From NCBI GenBank assembly GCA_910586895.1, contig CAJUIW010000003.1, positions 124,001-188,000 of the forward strand: a stretch of 64,000 nt of DNA, read 5' to 3'. The translations under genes were made by a program, and so were the position numbers. The stretch's first letter is position 1. Every line of letters begins with the position of its first letter. A model generated the notes under the pieces. It was given only the letters and a program-made list of their open reading frames with translations, made no database searches and was not told where the DNA came from. This document shows positions 1-8,061 of the stretch, in pieces. The DNA is from an uncultured Muribaculaceae bacterium (GTDB lineage: Bacteria > Bacteroidota > Bacteroidia > Bacteroidales > Muribaculaceae).

Positions 1-972
1 ATAGTCCCTATACTGGTGGTGATGCTCGCAGGCTTCATTGCCGGAAAGAAAGGGGCATTCTCAGGTACAGATGCCAAAGCGTTCAACAAGGTAGTGCTCG
101 ACTTCGCCTTACCGGCAGCCCTGTTCATCTCCATAGTCAACGCTGACCGCGCCATGCTCGTGGCGGATATAAAGCTTTCGGTCATATCACTTGTAGTAAT
201 CATGTTCTGCTTCATGCTGGTTTACTACATTTACAAATATGGATTCCGCAAGCAGGGAGTAACTCAGGCCGATGCTGCTATCATGGCCCTAATCAACGGT
301 TCACCCACAATCGGGTTCCTCGGATTTGCCATTCTTGAACCGATCTTCGGCACTAACGCCTACGTGGCATTGGTGGTGGCAATAGTGGGAATCGTGGTTA
401 ACGCCGTAGGTATCCCGGTAGGACTTTCTCTCCTCAACGCCGGCAATGCCGAAGCTGCCGCCGCTAAGAACGGAGGTAAGAAGCCGAGTCCGTGGAAACC
501 TGTCATCCACGCACTTGCCCAGCCTGTGGCATGGGCTCCTATCTTAGCTGTAGTGTGGGTAGTATGTGGTATACCTTGGCCTAAGGAGCTTAGCCCGTCA
601 TTCAACCTTATCAAAGGCGCCAATGCTTCACTTGCCGTGTTTGCCGCCGGTGTGACACTGTCGTCAGTTAAGGTTCAAATCAACTGGCAGGGTATCCTCG
701 GTGTGATACTCAAGCTGATTGTGATGCCCGGACTGCTTCTGCTGGTAGGTCTGTGGTTCAAGATGGACGCTCAGAATCTGGCAATGCTCGTAGTAGCCGG
801 TGCTCTCCCCCCTGCTTTCTCAGGTATTATCATTGCCGACGAGTATGATTCGTATGTGGCCACCGGTACATCATCGCTTGCCATCTCGGTAATCCTCTTC
901 ATGGCTTTCTGTCCGTTGTGGATATGGATTACACAGCTATGCGTAGGTCATATACCCGGCGTAAGCATCTGA
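1..972 (+). CDS. AEC family transporter (auxin efflux carrier type), 5' partial
   Basis: Inner-membrane permease of the AEC family, members of which export or exchange organic acids, amino acids or similar anions; the substrate cannot be told from sequence. The frame is open from base 1, so the true start lies before the window; only about 10-20 residues should be missing given the family's usual 300-330. Hydrophobic segments alternate with short loops along the whole length, with the broken-helix style stretches GSPTIGFLGFAI in the first half and GALPPAFSGIIIADEY in the second that mark the two inverted halves of this fold. A Lys/Ala-rich cytoplasmic loop lies near residues 145-160. A strong terminator follows 28 bases after the stop, so this ends its transcript. 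Confidence 0.85.
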   Translation: MVPILVVMLAGFIAGKKGAFSGTDAKAFNKVVLDFALPAALFISIVNADRAMLVADIKLSVISLVVIMFCFMLVYYIYKYGFRKQGVTQADAAIMALINGSPTIGFLGFAILEPIFGTNAYVALVVAIVGIVVNAVGIPVGLSLLNAGNAEAAAAKNGGKKPSPWKPVIHALAQPVAWAPILAVVWVVCGIPWPKELSPSFNLIKGANASLAVFAAGVTLSSVKVQINWQGILGVILKLIVMPGLLLLVGLWFKMDAQNLAMLVVAGALPPAFSGIIIADEYDSYVATGTSSLAISVILFMAFCPLWIWITQLCVGHIPGVSI

Positions 973-999
973 TGATCCCAACATCTCTCTATATATAGC

Positions 1000-1038
1000 G
1001 AAAAGGAGCTGTACCCGCATAGAGTACAGCTCCTTTTC
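1000..1038 (+). terminator. Intrinsic terminator hairpin, copy A of an inverted pair
   Basis: A perfect 15-bp stem (1000-1014 with 1024-1038) encloses a 9-base loop CCGCATAGA and is followed by a T-rich tract, so it should terminate the AEC transporter transcript. The same 39 bases occur as an exact reverse complement at 1993-2031. Confidence 0.85.
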
Positions 1039-1133
1039 TTTTTTCTTATATATCGAATTCAATTGAATCTATATCGGGGCCTTTTAATAATGTAATAACA
1101 GGATACTCAGACTGATTTATCTGATTTTTGCAT

Positions 1134-1141
1134 TATATTTG
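1134..1141 (+). promoter_or_regulatory. Bacteroidetes -7 promoter element for the KilA-N gene
   Basis: TATATTTG matches TAnnTTTG and lies 28 bases before the KilA-N start. No clear -33 TTG is seen at the usual spacing. It lies inside the hairpin-bounded cassette, so the gene carries its own promoter. Confidence 0.5.
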
Positions 1142-1169
1142 CCTTTGAATTAAAACACGGAACCCCAAA

Positions 1170-1973
1170 ATGGCAAAAATCACAGTTCAAAACACTCCAA
1201 TTACCGTAATCGGGGTTGATGGCGATGATTATATTTCGCTGACAGATATGGCTAAAAGCCAACTGCAAGAGCATATAATATTTCGTTGGCTCAGTCTCAA
1301 AGGCACGATTGAATACCTCGGCGAATGGGAAATGCTATATAATCCTGATTTTAATTGTACCGAATTCGGTGCAATTAAAAATGCAGCCGGAAGTAATAAT
1401 TTTGTCCTTTCCACAAAGGCATGGATTGAGCGGACAAACGCTAAAGGCATAATTGCCAAGGCGGGACGTTATGGTGGTACTTACGCACATAAGGATATTG
1501 CTTATCACTTTGGAATGTGGTTAAGTCCGAAGTTCCAACTTCTCCTTGTAAAAGAATACCAGCGATTGAAAGCCGAGGAGCAGAGGTTGATTGGATGGTC
1601 TGCGAAGCGTGAGTTGTCGAAAATCAACTACCGCATACATACCGATGCCATCAAGCAGAATCTTATTCCGGCAGAAGTCACCAAAACACAATCAAGTATC
1701 ATCTATGCCAACGAAGCGGATGTGCTTAATGTGGCAATGTTCGGCATGACCGCGAAACAGTGGCGTGAAGCTAATCCCGATCTGAAAGGCAATATCCGCG
1801 ACTATGCATCAGTCAATGAACTTATCTGCCTATCCAACATGGAGAGTCTCAATGCCGTATTCATAGAACAAGGCTTAATCCAATCAGAGCGACTTATCAA
1901 ACTCAACCAAATTGCTATCCATCAGATGAGCGTGTTGGAGAGCAGCGACAACGACCGTAAACTCTTGAAATAA
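1170..1973 (+). CDS. KilA-N domain-containing protein
   Basis: The N-terminal half (about residues 15-130) reads as a KilA-N domain, a DNA-binding module common in phage and large DNA virus proteins: it has DDYISLTDMAK near the start and YGGTYAHKDIAYHFGMWLSP near residues 108-127, the typical end of the domain. The C-terminal half (about 140-267) is charged and helical, with FGMTAKQWREANPDLKGNIRDY near 190-211, seen in many stand-alone KilA-N proteins of Bacteroidetes. Function is unknown; phage or mobile-element origin is likely. Codon use is AT-richer than in neighbouring genes, and no phage gene lies next to it. The gene with its promoter is bracketed by inverted terminator copies, suggesting it arrived as a unit. 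Confidence 0.85.
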   Translation: MAKITVQNTPITVIGVDGDDYISLTDMAKSQLQEHIIFRWLSLKGTIEYLGEWEMLYNPDFNCTEFGAIKNAAGSNNFVLSTKAWIERTNAKGIIAKAGRYGGTYAHKDIAYHFGMWLSPKFQLLLVKEYQRLKAEEQRLIGWSAKRELSKINYRIHTDAIKQNLIPAEVTKTQSSIIYANEADVLNVAMFGMTAKQWREANPDLKGNIRDYASVNELICLSNMESLNAVFIEQGLIQSERLIKLNQIAIHQMSVLESSDNDRKLLK

Positions 1974-1992
1974 ATTAAGATAATCATATAGC

Positions 1993-2031
1993 GAAAAGGA
2001 GCTGTACTCTATGCGGGTACAGCTCCTTTTC
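1993..2031 (+). terminator. Intrinsic terminator hairpin, copy B, inverted relative to copy A
   Basis: The 15-bp stem arms (1993-2007 and 2017-2031) are identical to those at 1000-1038, but the loop reads TCTATGCGG, the reverse complement of the first loop. It has no long T tract on this side (TTTTCAATTC). It would end the KilA-N transcript. Confidence 0.75.
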
Positions 2032-2131
2032 AATTCTATCTATATATCTCTGCCGGCAGTGTCAGCCGCGGGTCAGAGTGAAGTAAGTTTGATTTTGATT
2101 GGTTTTTACAAAAGTAATCAAAAAAACTCTA

Positions 2132-2139
2132 TACTTTTG
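2132..2139 (+). promoter_or_regulatory. -7 promoter element for the U32 peptidase gene
   Basis: TACTTTTG fits TAnnTTTG and lies only 8 bases before the ATG at 2148, implying a very short or absent leader. The upstream -33 element is not clear. Confidence 0.45.
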
Positions 2140-2147
2140 CATTACAA

Positions 2148-4016
2148 ATGAACAAACCACGTCAAATAGAACTCCTGTCGCCGGCGCGTGACACTGCTAC
2201 AGCTATTGAAGCTATCCGTCATGGAGCCGACGCCATATACATAGGGGCCTCGTCGCATGGCGCCCGTGCCGCAGCCGCCAATTCAGTTGAGGATATAGCC
2301 GGACTTGTTGAATACGCCCACCGCTTCGGGGTGCGTATCTATGTCACACTCAACACTATCATTTATCCCGAAGAGCTCAAGCAGGTAGAGAGTCTGATAC
2401 ACGACCTTTACCGAATAGGAGTGGATGCCCTCATAGTACAGGACATGTCGCTCCTGCGCATGGAACTGCCTCCGATAGCGCTGCATGCCAGCACACAGTG
2501 CGATGTAAGCAGTGCGGAGAAGGCCCGCTTTCTGGCCGATGCGGGATTCTCCCAGATTGTGCTTGCCCGCGAACTTACACTGGATGAGACCTCGGAGATT
2601 CACCGTCTGCTCCCCGACACTGCTCTTGAAGCATTCGTGCATGGAGCGCTATGCGTAAGCTACAGCGGCAACTGTCACGCCGGCATAGCCACAATGGGGC
2701 GTAGCGCCAACCGCGGTGAATGTCCGCAGATATGCCGGTTGCCCTTTGATCTTACCGACTCGGAGGGGAATGTACTTGTACGCAACCGTCATCTGCTGTC
2801 GCTGCGCGATCTGAACCGTAGCCGTCACATTGCCGAAATGATGGACGCCGGAGTTTCATCATTCAAAATCGAGGGACGCCTCAAGGATATAGGCTACGTC
2901 AAGAATGTCACCGCTTCTTACCGCGCCATAATTGACCGCATCATAGAAGCCAATCCTGACAAATACTGCCGCAGTTCATTCGGAGATTCGGAAATTCGGT
3001 TCACGCCGGACCTGTCGGAAAGCTTCAACCGCGGATTCACCGATTATTTTACCTGTGCGCCACGTCCCGAAGGCAAGATGGCATCAATTCTGTCGCCCAA
3101 ATGGTGCGGAAACAAGGTGGGTACCGTAATCCAATGCTCCCGCGGAGCAATAAAAGCCTCTCTGACCGCCACGCTCAACAATGGTGACGGACTCGGATAT
3201 TTTGACCGCGCTACCGGTGAATTCCGCGGATTCCGCCTTAACAGAATTGACGGCAACATGCTTTATCCGGCATCTGCGGTACAGATCCCAGTCGGAACGG
3301 CCATTTACCGCAACCACAACAAAGCACGCGCCGATATAATGAATACCGACACAGCGTCACGTACCATAAGCGTCAACATGACCCTCCGGGCCGATGACCG
3401 CATGATAGCCATTGATGCGTCTGACTGCCGCGGATGCCGCATCACCGTATCGGAATTTATGGACCTCGAACAGGCATCTACCCCGCAGCAACAGCGCCGG
3501 ATAGAGACCCTGCGAAAAACAGGGGGTACCATATACCGCGCCGACCGCATAGAGGACAATGCCGGCACATATTTCATTCCGGCCAAGACTCTCACAGCAC
3601 TGCGCCGCCGCGCACTCGAAGCCCTGGACTCGGCCTGGAAGTGCCGGTACAAGTTTGACCAACGCCGTGCTGAGAATAAGGAAGCCATGCTTTGGGAGCC
3701 CTCAGGCGAACTCACCTACCACAACAACGTGGCCAATCCTCTTGCCGCAGAATTCTACCGCAGCCACGGTGCCGCAGAAATCGAGCCGGCTCTTGAAGTA
3801 GCCCGTAAGAACTCGCCGGATGCTCCTCTGCGCATAATGACTACACGCTACTGTCTGCGCCGCGAGCTCGGAGCCTGTCTGCGCAACCCCAAACAGGCCT
3901 CACACCTGCCCCGGAATCTATACCTGAACAGTGGCAACCTGAAGTTTGCACTCGCGTTTGACTGTGCCCGATGCCGCATGTATGTTGACCTTGTGAAAAA
4001 TAAGGGCACTGTATAA
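2148..4016 (+). CDS. U32 family peptidase / RlhA-like protein
   Basis: Member of the U32 (collagenase-like) family, which includes RlhA and TrhP, involved in hydroxylation of 23S rRNA or tRNA; true peptidase activity is doubtful for most members. It opens with IELLSPARD, then a TIM-barrel-like region with GADAIYIG near residues 25-32 and LHASTQCDV near 113. The signature HGALCVSYSGNC followed by NRGECPQICR (about residues 165-195) supplies the four cysteines expected to hold an Fe-S cluster. IEGRLKD marks the end of the core near 245. At 622 aa it is longer than the 330-450 aa minimal forms; the C-terminal half resembles the extended version common in Bacteroidetes and ends with a further CARC pair. 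It stands alone between a terminator and galE. Confidence 0.85.
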   Translation: MNKPRQIELLSPARDTATAIEAIRHGADAIYIGASSHGARAAAANSVEDIAGLVEYAHRFGVRIYVTLNTIIYPEELKQVESLIHDLYRIGVDALIVQDMSLLRMELPPIALHASTQCDVSSAEKARFLADAGFSQIVLARELTLDETSEIHRLLPDTALEAFVHGALCVSYSGNCHAGIATMGRSANRGECPQICRLPFDLTDSEGNVLVRNRHLLSLRDLNRSRHIAEMMDAGVSSFKIEGRLKDIGYVKNVTASYRAIIDRIIEANPDKYCRSSFGDSEIRFTPDLSESFNRGFTDYFTCAPRPEGKMASILSPKWCGNKVGTVIQCSRGAIKASLTATLNNGDGLGYFDRATGEFRGFRLNRIDGNMLYPASAVQIPVGTAIYRNHNKARADIMNTDTASRTISVNMTLRADDRMIAIDASDCRGCRITVSEFMDLEQASTPQQQRRIETLRKTGGTIYRADRIEDNAGTYFIPAKTLTALRRRALEALDSAWKCRYKFDQRRAENKEAMLWEPSGELTYHNNVANPLAAEFYRSHGAAEIEPALEVARKNSPDAPLRIMTTRYCLRRELGACLRNPKQASHLPRNLYLNSGNLKFALAFDCARCRMYVDLVKNKGTV

Positions 4017-4038
4017 TCCGAATGACAAAAATATTTAG

Positions 4039-4046
4039 TAAATTTG
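4039..4046 (+). promoter_or_regulatory. -7 promoter element for galE
   Basis: TAAATTTG matches TAnnTTTG, 22 bases before the galE ATG, in the short gap after the U32 gene. Confidence 0.55.
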
Positions 4047-4068
4047 CAACTAACATACTCTATACATC

Positions 4069-5106
4069 ATGAAAAAAGAAAGAATCCTCGTTACAGGCGG
4101 TACCGGCTATATCGGTTCGCACACTGTAGTTGAACTGCAGCAGGCAGGCTATTCAGTGGTTATCATCGACAACCTCTCAAACTCCAACCGTGAGGTTCTT
4201 GACGGCATCGAACGTATCTCAGGCATCCGTCCCGATTTCGTTGAAGCTGACTGCACGGATATCGAAGCACTGAAAAAGCTGTTTGCCGAATATCCCGATA
4301 TCAAAGGTATCATCAACTTTGCAGCAAGCAAGGCTGTAGGTGAATCTGTAGAGAAGCCGATTCTTTACTATCGCAATAACCTCAACACCCTGATGAACCT
4401 GCTTGACCTGATGGGTCCCAACGGAGTGAAGGGCATTGTGTTCTCTTCATCATGCACCGTTTACGGCGAACCGGACGAAAATCCCGTTACCGAAAAGTCA
4501 CCAATCAAGACCGCCACTTCACCTTACGGCAATACCAAGCAGATCTCGGAAGAGATTATCACCGACGTCATCAATTCAGGCGCCCCCTTCAAGAGTGTGA
4601 TTCTCCGCTACTTCAATCCCGTAGGTGCACATCCTTCGGCAGAAATCGGCGAGCTCCCCAACGGTGTACCCCAGAATCTTATCCCCTACATCACACAGAC
4701 CGCTATGGGTATCCGCAAGGAGCTGAGCGTGTTCGGCGATGACTATCCCACACCCGACGGCTCTTGCATCCGCGACTTCATCAACGTGGTCGACCTGGCT
4801 AAAGCACATGTAAAGGCTATGGACCGCATGCTTGAAAATCCCGAAGCAGCCCCCATCGAAATCTACAACCTCGGCACAGGCAACGGCGTAAGCGTGCTCG
4901 AACTTATCAACACTTTCGAAAGCGCCACCGGTGTAAAGGTTCCTTACAAGATTGTAGGCCGACGCACAGGCGACATCGAAAAAGTATGGGGCAATCCCTC
5001 TCTTGCCAACGAAGTGCTCGGATGGAAAGCCGATACTCCTCTTGCCGATACAATGCGCTCAGCATGGGCGTGGCAGTGCAAGCTGCGCGAACGCGGCATA
5101 ATGTAA
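4069..5106 (+). CDS. galE: UDP-glucose 4-epimerase
   Basis: Interconverts UDP-glucose and UDP-galactose in the cytoplasm, feeding galactose use and glycan synthesis. It is an extended short-chain dehydrogenase: the NAD-binding GGTGYIGSH motif lies at residues 8-16, the catalytic Ser in SSSCTVYG near 128, and the Tyr-x3-Lys pair in SPYGNTKQ near 151-155. RYFNPVGAHPS and a C-terminal GRRTGDIEKVWGNPS, typical of substrate binding in GalE, are intact. Its 345 aa is the usual length. Its product is the precursor for the UDP-galactopyranose mutase encoded at 58490, so it could supply galactofuranose synthesis. A gap of only 10 bases separates it from the DUF4105 gene, which is probably cotranscribed. 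Confidence 0.95.
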   Translation: MKKERILVTGGTGYIGSHTVVELQQAGYSVVIIDNLSNSNREVLDGIERISGIRPDFVEADCTDIEALKKLFAEYPDIKGIINFAASKAVGESVEKPILYYRNNLNTLMNLLDLMGPNGVKGIVFSSSCTVYGEPDENPVTEKSPIKTATSPYGNTKQISEEIITDVINSGAPFKSVILRYFNPVGAHPSAEIGELPNGVPQNLIPYITQTAMGIRKELSVFGDDYPTPDGSCIRDFINVVDLAKAHVKAMDRMLENPEAAPIEIYNLGTGNGVSVLELINTFESATGVKVPYKIVGRRTGDIEKVWGNPSLANEVLGWKADTPLADTMRSAWAWQCKLRERGIM

Positions 5107-5116
5107 TATTCACCGC

Positions 5117-6352
5117 ATGACATTTAGACACTTAGCATTATTATTTGTCACCATAATCGCCACGGCTCTCACGGCCGGCGCCCAATGCGCCGCCGGGGCC
5201 GTGGCCGATTCTTGTATCACACCTGACCATCAGGTGCGCATAAGCCTGATAACCTGTGGCCCCGGATCGGACATCTACGAGCTTGAAGGCCACACAGGGC
5301 TGCGCATAAGCACACCGCAGACTGACTTTGTGGCCAACTGGGGTATGTTTGACTTCAACGCGCCCAACTTCGTAGGGCGCTTCGTGATGGGCAAAACCGA
5401 TTATCAGCTCGGCCTGATACCTACTGACATGTTCCTGCGGTCATACGGACGTCAGGGACGTTCGGTGACCGAGCAGGAGCTCAATCTGACACCGGCACAG
5501 GCAATGAAGGTATATGACATGGTGATGGAGAACGCACGCCCTGAAAACAGGGTGTACCGCTACAACTACATCCATGACAATTGCGCCACGCGTCCGTTGT
5601 TCATCATAGAGAAAGCAGTCAGCCCTGACTCGCTCTCACTCCCCTCCACCGCTGAAATGGCAGAGATACCCACATTCCGTATGGCCATGCGCCGGTTCCA
5701 TGCCAACTATCCATGGTATCAGTTCGGCATTGATCTTGCACTCGGCAGCGGCATCGATTATCCTATATCTGACCGCGAACAGTCGTTCGCGCCAGTCACA
5801 CTATGCGCCATGATTGACGGCGCTACAGTTCATGATGGATACGGAGCCTCACGGCAACTCGTATGCGAACGGACCGAAATCCTGCCACAGAGCCAATCAG
5901 GAGGCCCGCTTGCACCCACTCCGTGGTATCTTACACCAGTTGCGGTATTTTCTCTGTTGGCCTTTATTGCCGCCCTGCTCAGCTACCGCGACATCCGCCG
6001 CCGTAAGCTCAGCCGATGGTTCGACACCATTTTCTACACTCTGCTCGGGCTCACCGGATGCCTCAGCGCATTTCTGGTATTCATCTCAGTCCACGCGGCA
6101 ACCTCCCCCAACATGCTGCTGCTCTGGATCAATCCGCTATGCCTGATAATACCAGCCACGATATGGCTCCGCCGCGGACTGCGGGTAGCCGCCCTTTATC
6201 AATATGTCAATTTGGCCGGAATACTGACATTTGCCATCTGCTGGATAGCCGGACCGCAATCCGGAAACGTCGCCTTCATCCCCCTGATGCTGGCCGATGC
6301 ATTCCGCGCCGTAACATACATTTACATAAACAGACATCCCCATGTCAGCTAA
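5117..6352 (+). CDS. DUF4105 / Lnb N-terminal periplasmic domain membrane protein
   Basis: Signal-peptide-like N-terminus (residues 1-22), then a DUF4105 domain (about 35-200), named for the N-terminal region of the Lnb-type lipoprotein N-acyltransferase, and five hydrophobic segments from about 275 to 405 that would anchor it in the inner membrane. Conserved-looking residues are His in LEGHTGLRIS, the block NWGMFDFNAPNF, and the HDNCATR motif near 153-159; the His and Cys could form a papain-like dyad. A role in lipoprotein acylation or envelope lipid handling is possible but inferred from the domain name alone. Its 3' end overlaps the next start by 11 bases, so the two are probably translated together. 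It follows galE closely. Confidence 0.75.
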   Translation: MTFRHLALLFVTIIATALTAGAQCAAGAVADSCITPDHQVRISLITCGPGSDIYELEGHTGLRISTPQTDFVANWGMFDFNAPNFVGRFVMGKTDYQLGLIPTDMFLRSYGRQGRSVTEQELNLTPAQAMKVYDMVMENARPENRVYRYNYIHDNCATRPLFIIEKAVSPDSLSLPSTAEMAEIPTFRMAMRRFHANYPWYQFGIDLALGSGIDYPISDREQSFAPVTLCAMIDGATVHDGYGASRQLVCERTEILPQSQSGGPLAPTPWYLTPVAVFSLLAFIAALLSYRDIRRRKLSRWFDTIFYTLLGLTGCLSAFLVFISVHAATSPNMLLLWINPLCLIIPATIWLRRGLRVAALYQYVNLAGILTFAICWIAGPQSGNVAFIPLMLADAFRAVTYIYINRHPHVS

Positions 6353-7928
6353 TTGGAAACGAATTGTATCCTCTCTTCTCGTAGCGTCAGCATTGCTGCC
6401 GGCTGTCGGAGCCTCACCCACGCGCCCGGCCATAGTAATAGGAATCACAGTTGAAGGGCTTTCATCCGATTACCTGCAGCTCCTTGAGGACCGTCTATGC
6501 GATGGAGGCTTCAAGATGCTTGCATCGCAAGGTATCTCCGTGAGCGACCTCCATTATGGCCCCGGAGTTGATGCCGCCGCAGCCATTGCCATGATATATA
6601 CCGGAGCCGCTCCGGCAGTCAACGGTATTCCGGCCGGAAGCATCTTCGACACCGAGCGTCTGGCGCCTATGCATATTCTCAACGACCCGTCAAAGATAGG
6701 CAACTTCACCAACGAAACATACTCCCCCGATGCCATATCGGTTTCCACGCTCTCTGACGAGCTGCGCATTGACAGCCGTGGCGAAGGGCTCGTTTTCTCC
6801 ATCGGAGCCACCCCGTTGCAAGCTATAATATCAGCCGGGCATGCTGCCAACGGAGCATTCTGGATCAACGACAATAATGGCAACTGGGCCACTACGACAT
6901 ATTATCACGACATACCTCGCGCGGTAAGCAACAGTAACTACAAGACGCCACTCACACACCGCCTTGACACCATGGTGTGGGAACCGCTCTTCGACACATC
7001 GATGCTCCCCGGACTCTCCGATCAGAAACGCCTGCGTCCGTTCAAGCATTCATTTCCCAAGAAAGATGATGACAGGATCGTGGCATTCAAAGCCTCGGCG
7101 CTCGGCAACCGCGAAGTGACCCGCCTGGCCATCGAAATAATGCAGGAGCTGTCATTAGGCAAGCACCCCGGAATGGACATGATAAACGTGGCATATACCC
7201 TGGCACCCTACAGCTACGGGCGCTCAGCCGACAGCTCGATAGAGACGCTGGACGCTTATCTGCGTCTTGACCGCGACATAGCGGCCCTTATCAACGCCGC
7301 AAAGAAAACAGCCGGACCAAATGGTGTGGCTGTATTTCTGGCCGGAGTCCCCACTCCGGCCCATGACAAGCGCGATGATGAACGATGGAACATACCCTAC
7401 GGACAGTTTTCGGTGAAGAAGGCTGAATCGCTGCTCAACATGTATCTCATGGCGCTCCACGGCAATGGCGACTGGATAGACGGATATTTCAACAACCACT
7501 TCTATCTCAACAAGAAACTGATCAAGGAACGCAGCCTCGACCTGACCGTTATCCGGGGCGAAGCCGCCGATTTCCTTAACCGCATGAGCGGAGTCGCCGA
7601 TGTCTACACTATCGACGATATCATAGCCGGACGTGTGGGCGATGACCCGCAGGCACTCAAGCGCAACACATCTGTGCGCCGTGCCGGTGACGTGATGATA
7701 CGCGTGGCTCCCGGCTGGGAAGTGACTGACGACGGCACTCGCCGCCCCCCGGTAGTACGACGTGAATCGCAAAGCCGCATCCCGGCATTCATCATGGCTC
7801 CCGGAATAGCCCCATCGCGCAACGACGCTCCTGTCGATGCCCGTCTGATAGCTCCGTCAGTGGCACGCGCGCTCTGGCTGCGCGCGCCCAACGGAGCATC
7901 GCAACCGGCGTCGCTGATAAGGAATTAA
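6342..7928 (+). CDS. Secreted alkaline-phosphatase superfamily protein, probably catalytically inactive
   Basis: Residues 1-24 form a signal peptide. The rest follows the layout of PafA/NPP-type alkaline phosphatases: opening strand AIVIGITVEGLSSDY, helix-leading MIYTGAAPAVNGIPAG near 84-100, a central AYTLAPYSYGRSAD stretch and the C-terminal IPAFIMAPGIAP. However, the metal and nucleophile positions look changed: Glu instead of Asp in the first strand, VDAAAAIA where the Thr nucleophile and GH are expected, no Asp/His in the YTLAPYSYG segment, no DHG block, and SRIP where a His-containing THVP is usual. This suggests a pseudoenzyme kept for binding or scaffolding. Its start lies inside the DUF4105 gene, implying a functional link. 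The phosphatase-fold assignment is secure only at superfamily level. Confidence 0.7.
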   Translation: MSANWKRIVSSLLVASALLPAVGASPTRPAIVIGITVEGLSSDYLQLLEDRLCDGGFKMLASQGISVSDLHYGPGVDAAAAIAMIYTGAAPAVNGIPAGSIFDTERLAPMHILNDPSKIGNFTNETYSPDAISVSTLSDELRIDSRGEGLVFSIGATPLQAIISAGHAANGAFWINDNNGNWATTTYYHDIPRAVSNSNYKTPLTHRLDTMVWEPLFDTSMLPGLSDQKRLRPFKHSFPKKDDDRIVAFKASALGNREVTRLAIEIMQELSLGKHPGMDMINVAYTLAPYSYGRSADSSIETLDAYLRLDRDIAALINAAKKTAGPNGVAVFLAGVPTPAHDKRDDERWNIPYGQFSVKKAESLLNMYLMALHGNGDWIDGYFNNHFYLNKKLIKERSLDLTVIRGEAADFLNRMSGVADVYTIDDIIAGRVGDDPQALKRNTSVRRAGDVMIRVAPGWEVTDDGTRRPPVVRRESQSRIPAFIMAPGIAPSRNDAPVDARLIAPSVARALWLRAPNGASQPASLIRN

Positions 7929-7985
7929 TTCAGGCACGATATTTGCATCATAAAAAAATTAGCGTGATTTTTCAACATTTTACGC

Positions 7986-7993
7986 TATCTTTG
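7986..7993 (+). promoter_or_regulatory. -7 promoter element for secA
   Basis: TATCTTTG is a perfect TAnnTTTG match 68 bases before the secA ATG, giving a leader of about 60 bases. Confidence 0.65.
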
Positions 7994-8061
7994 CATTCTA
8001 AATTCGGGCAATAGAATCATTTCTTTGCCAATATACATGTAAAATAATAAAAATCAGATAA

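Noticed and set aside
1170..1973. Prophage around the KilA-N gene
   Set aside because: No integrase, capsid, portal or lysis gene lies nearby; only the single gene is between the hairpins.
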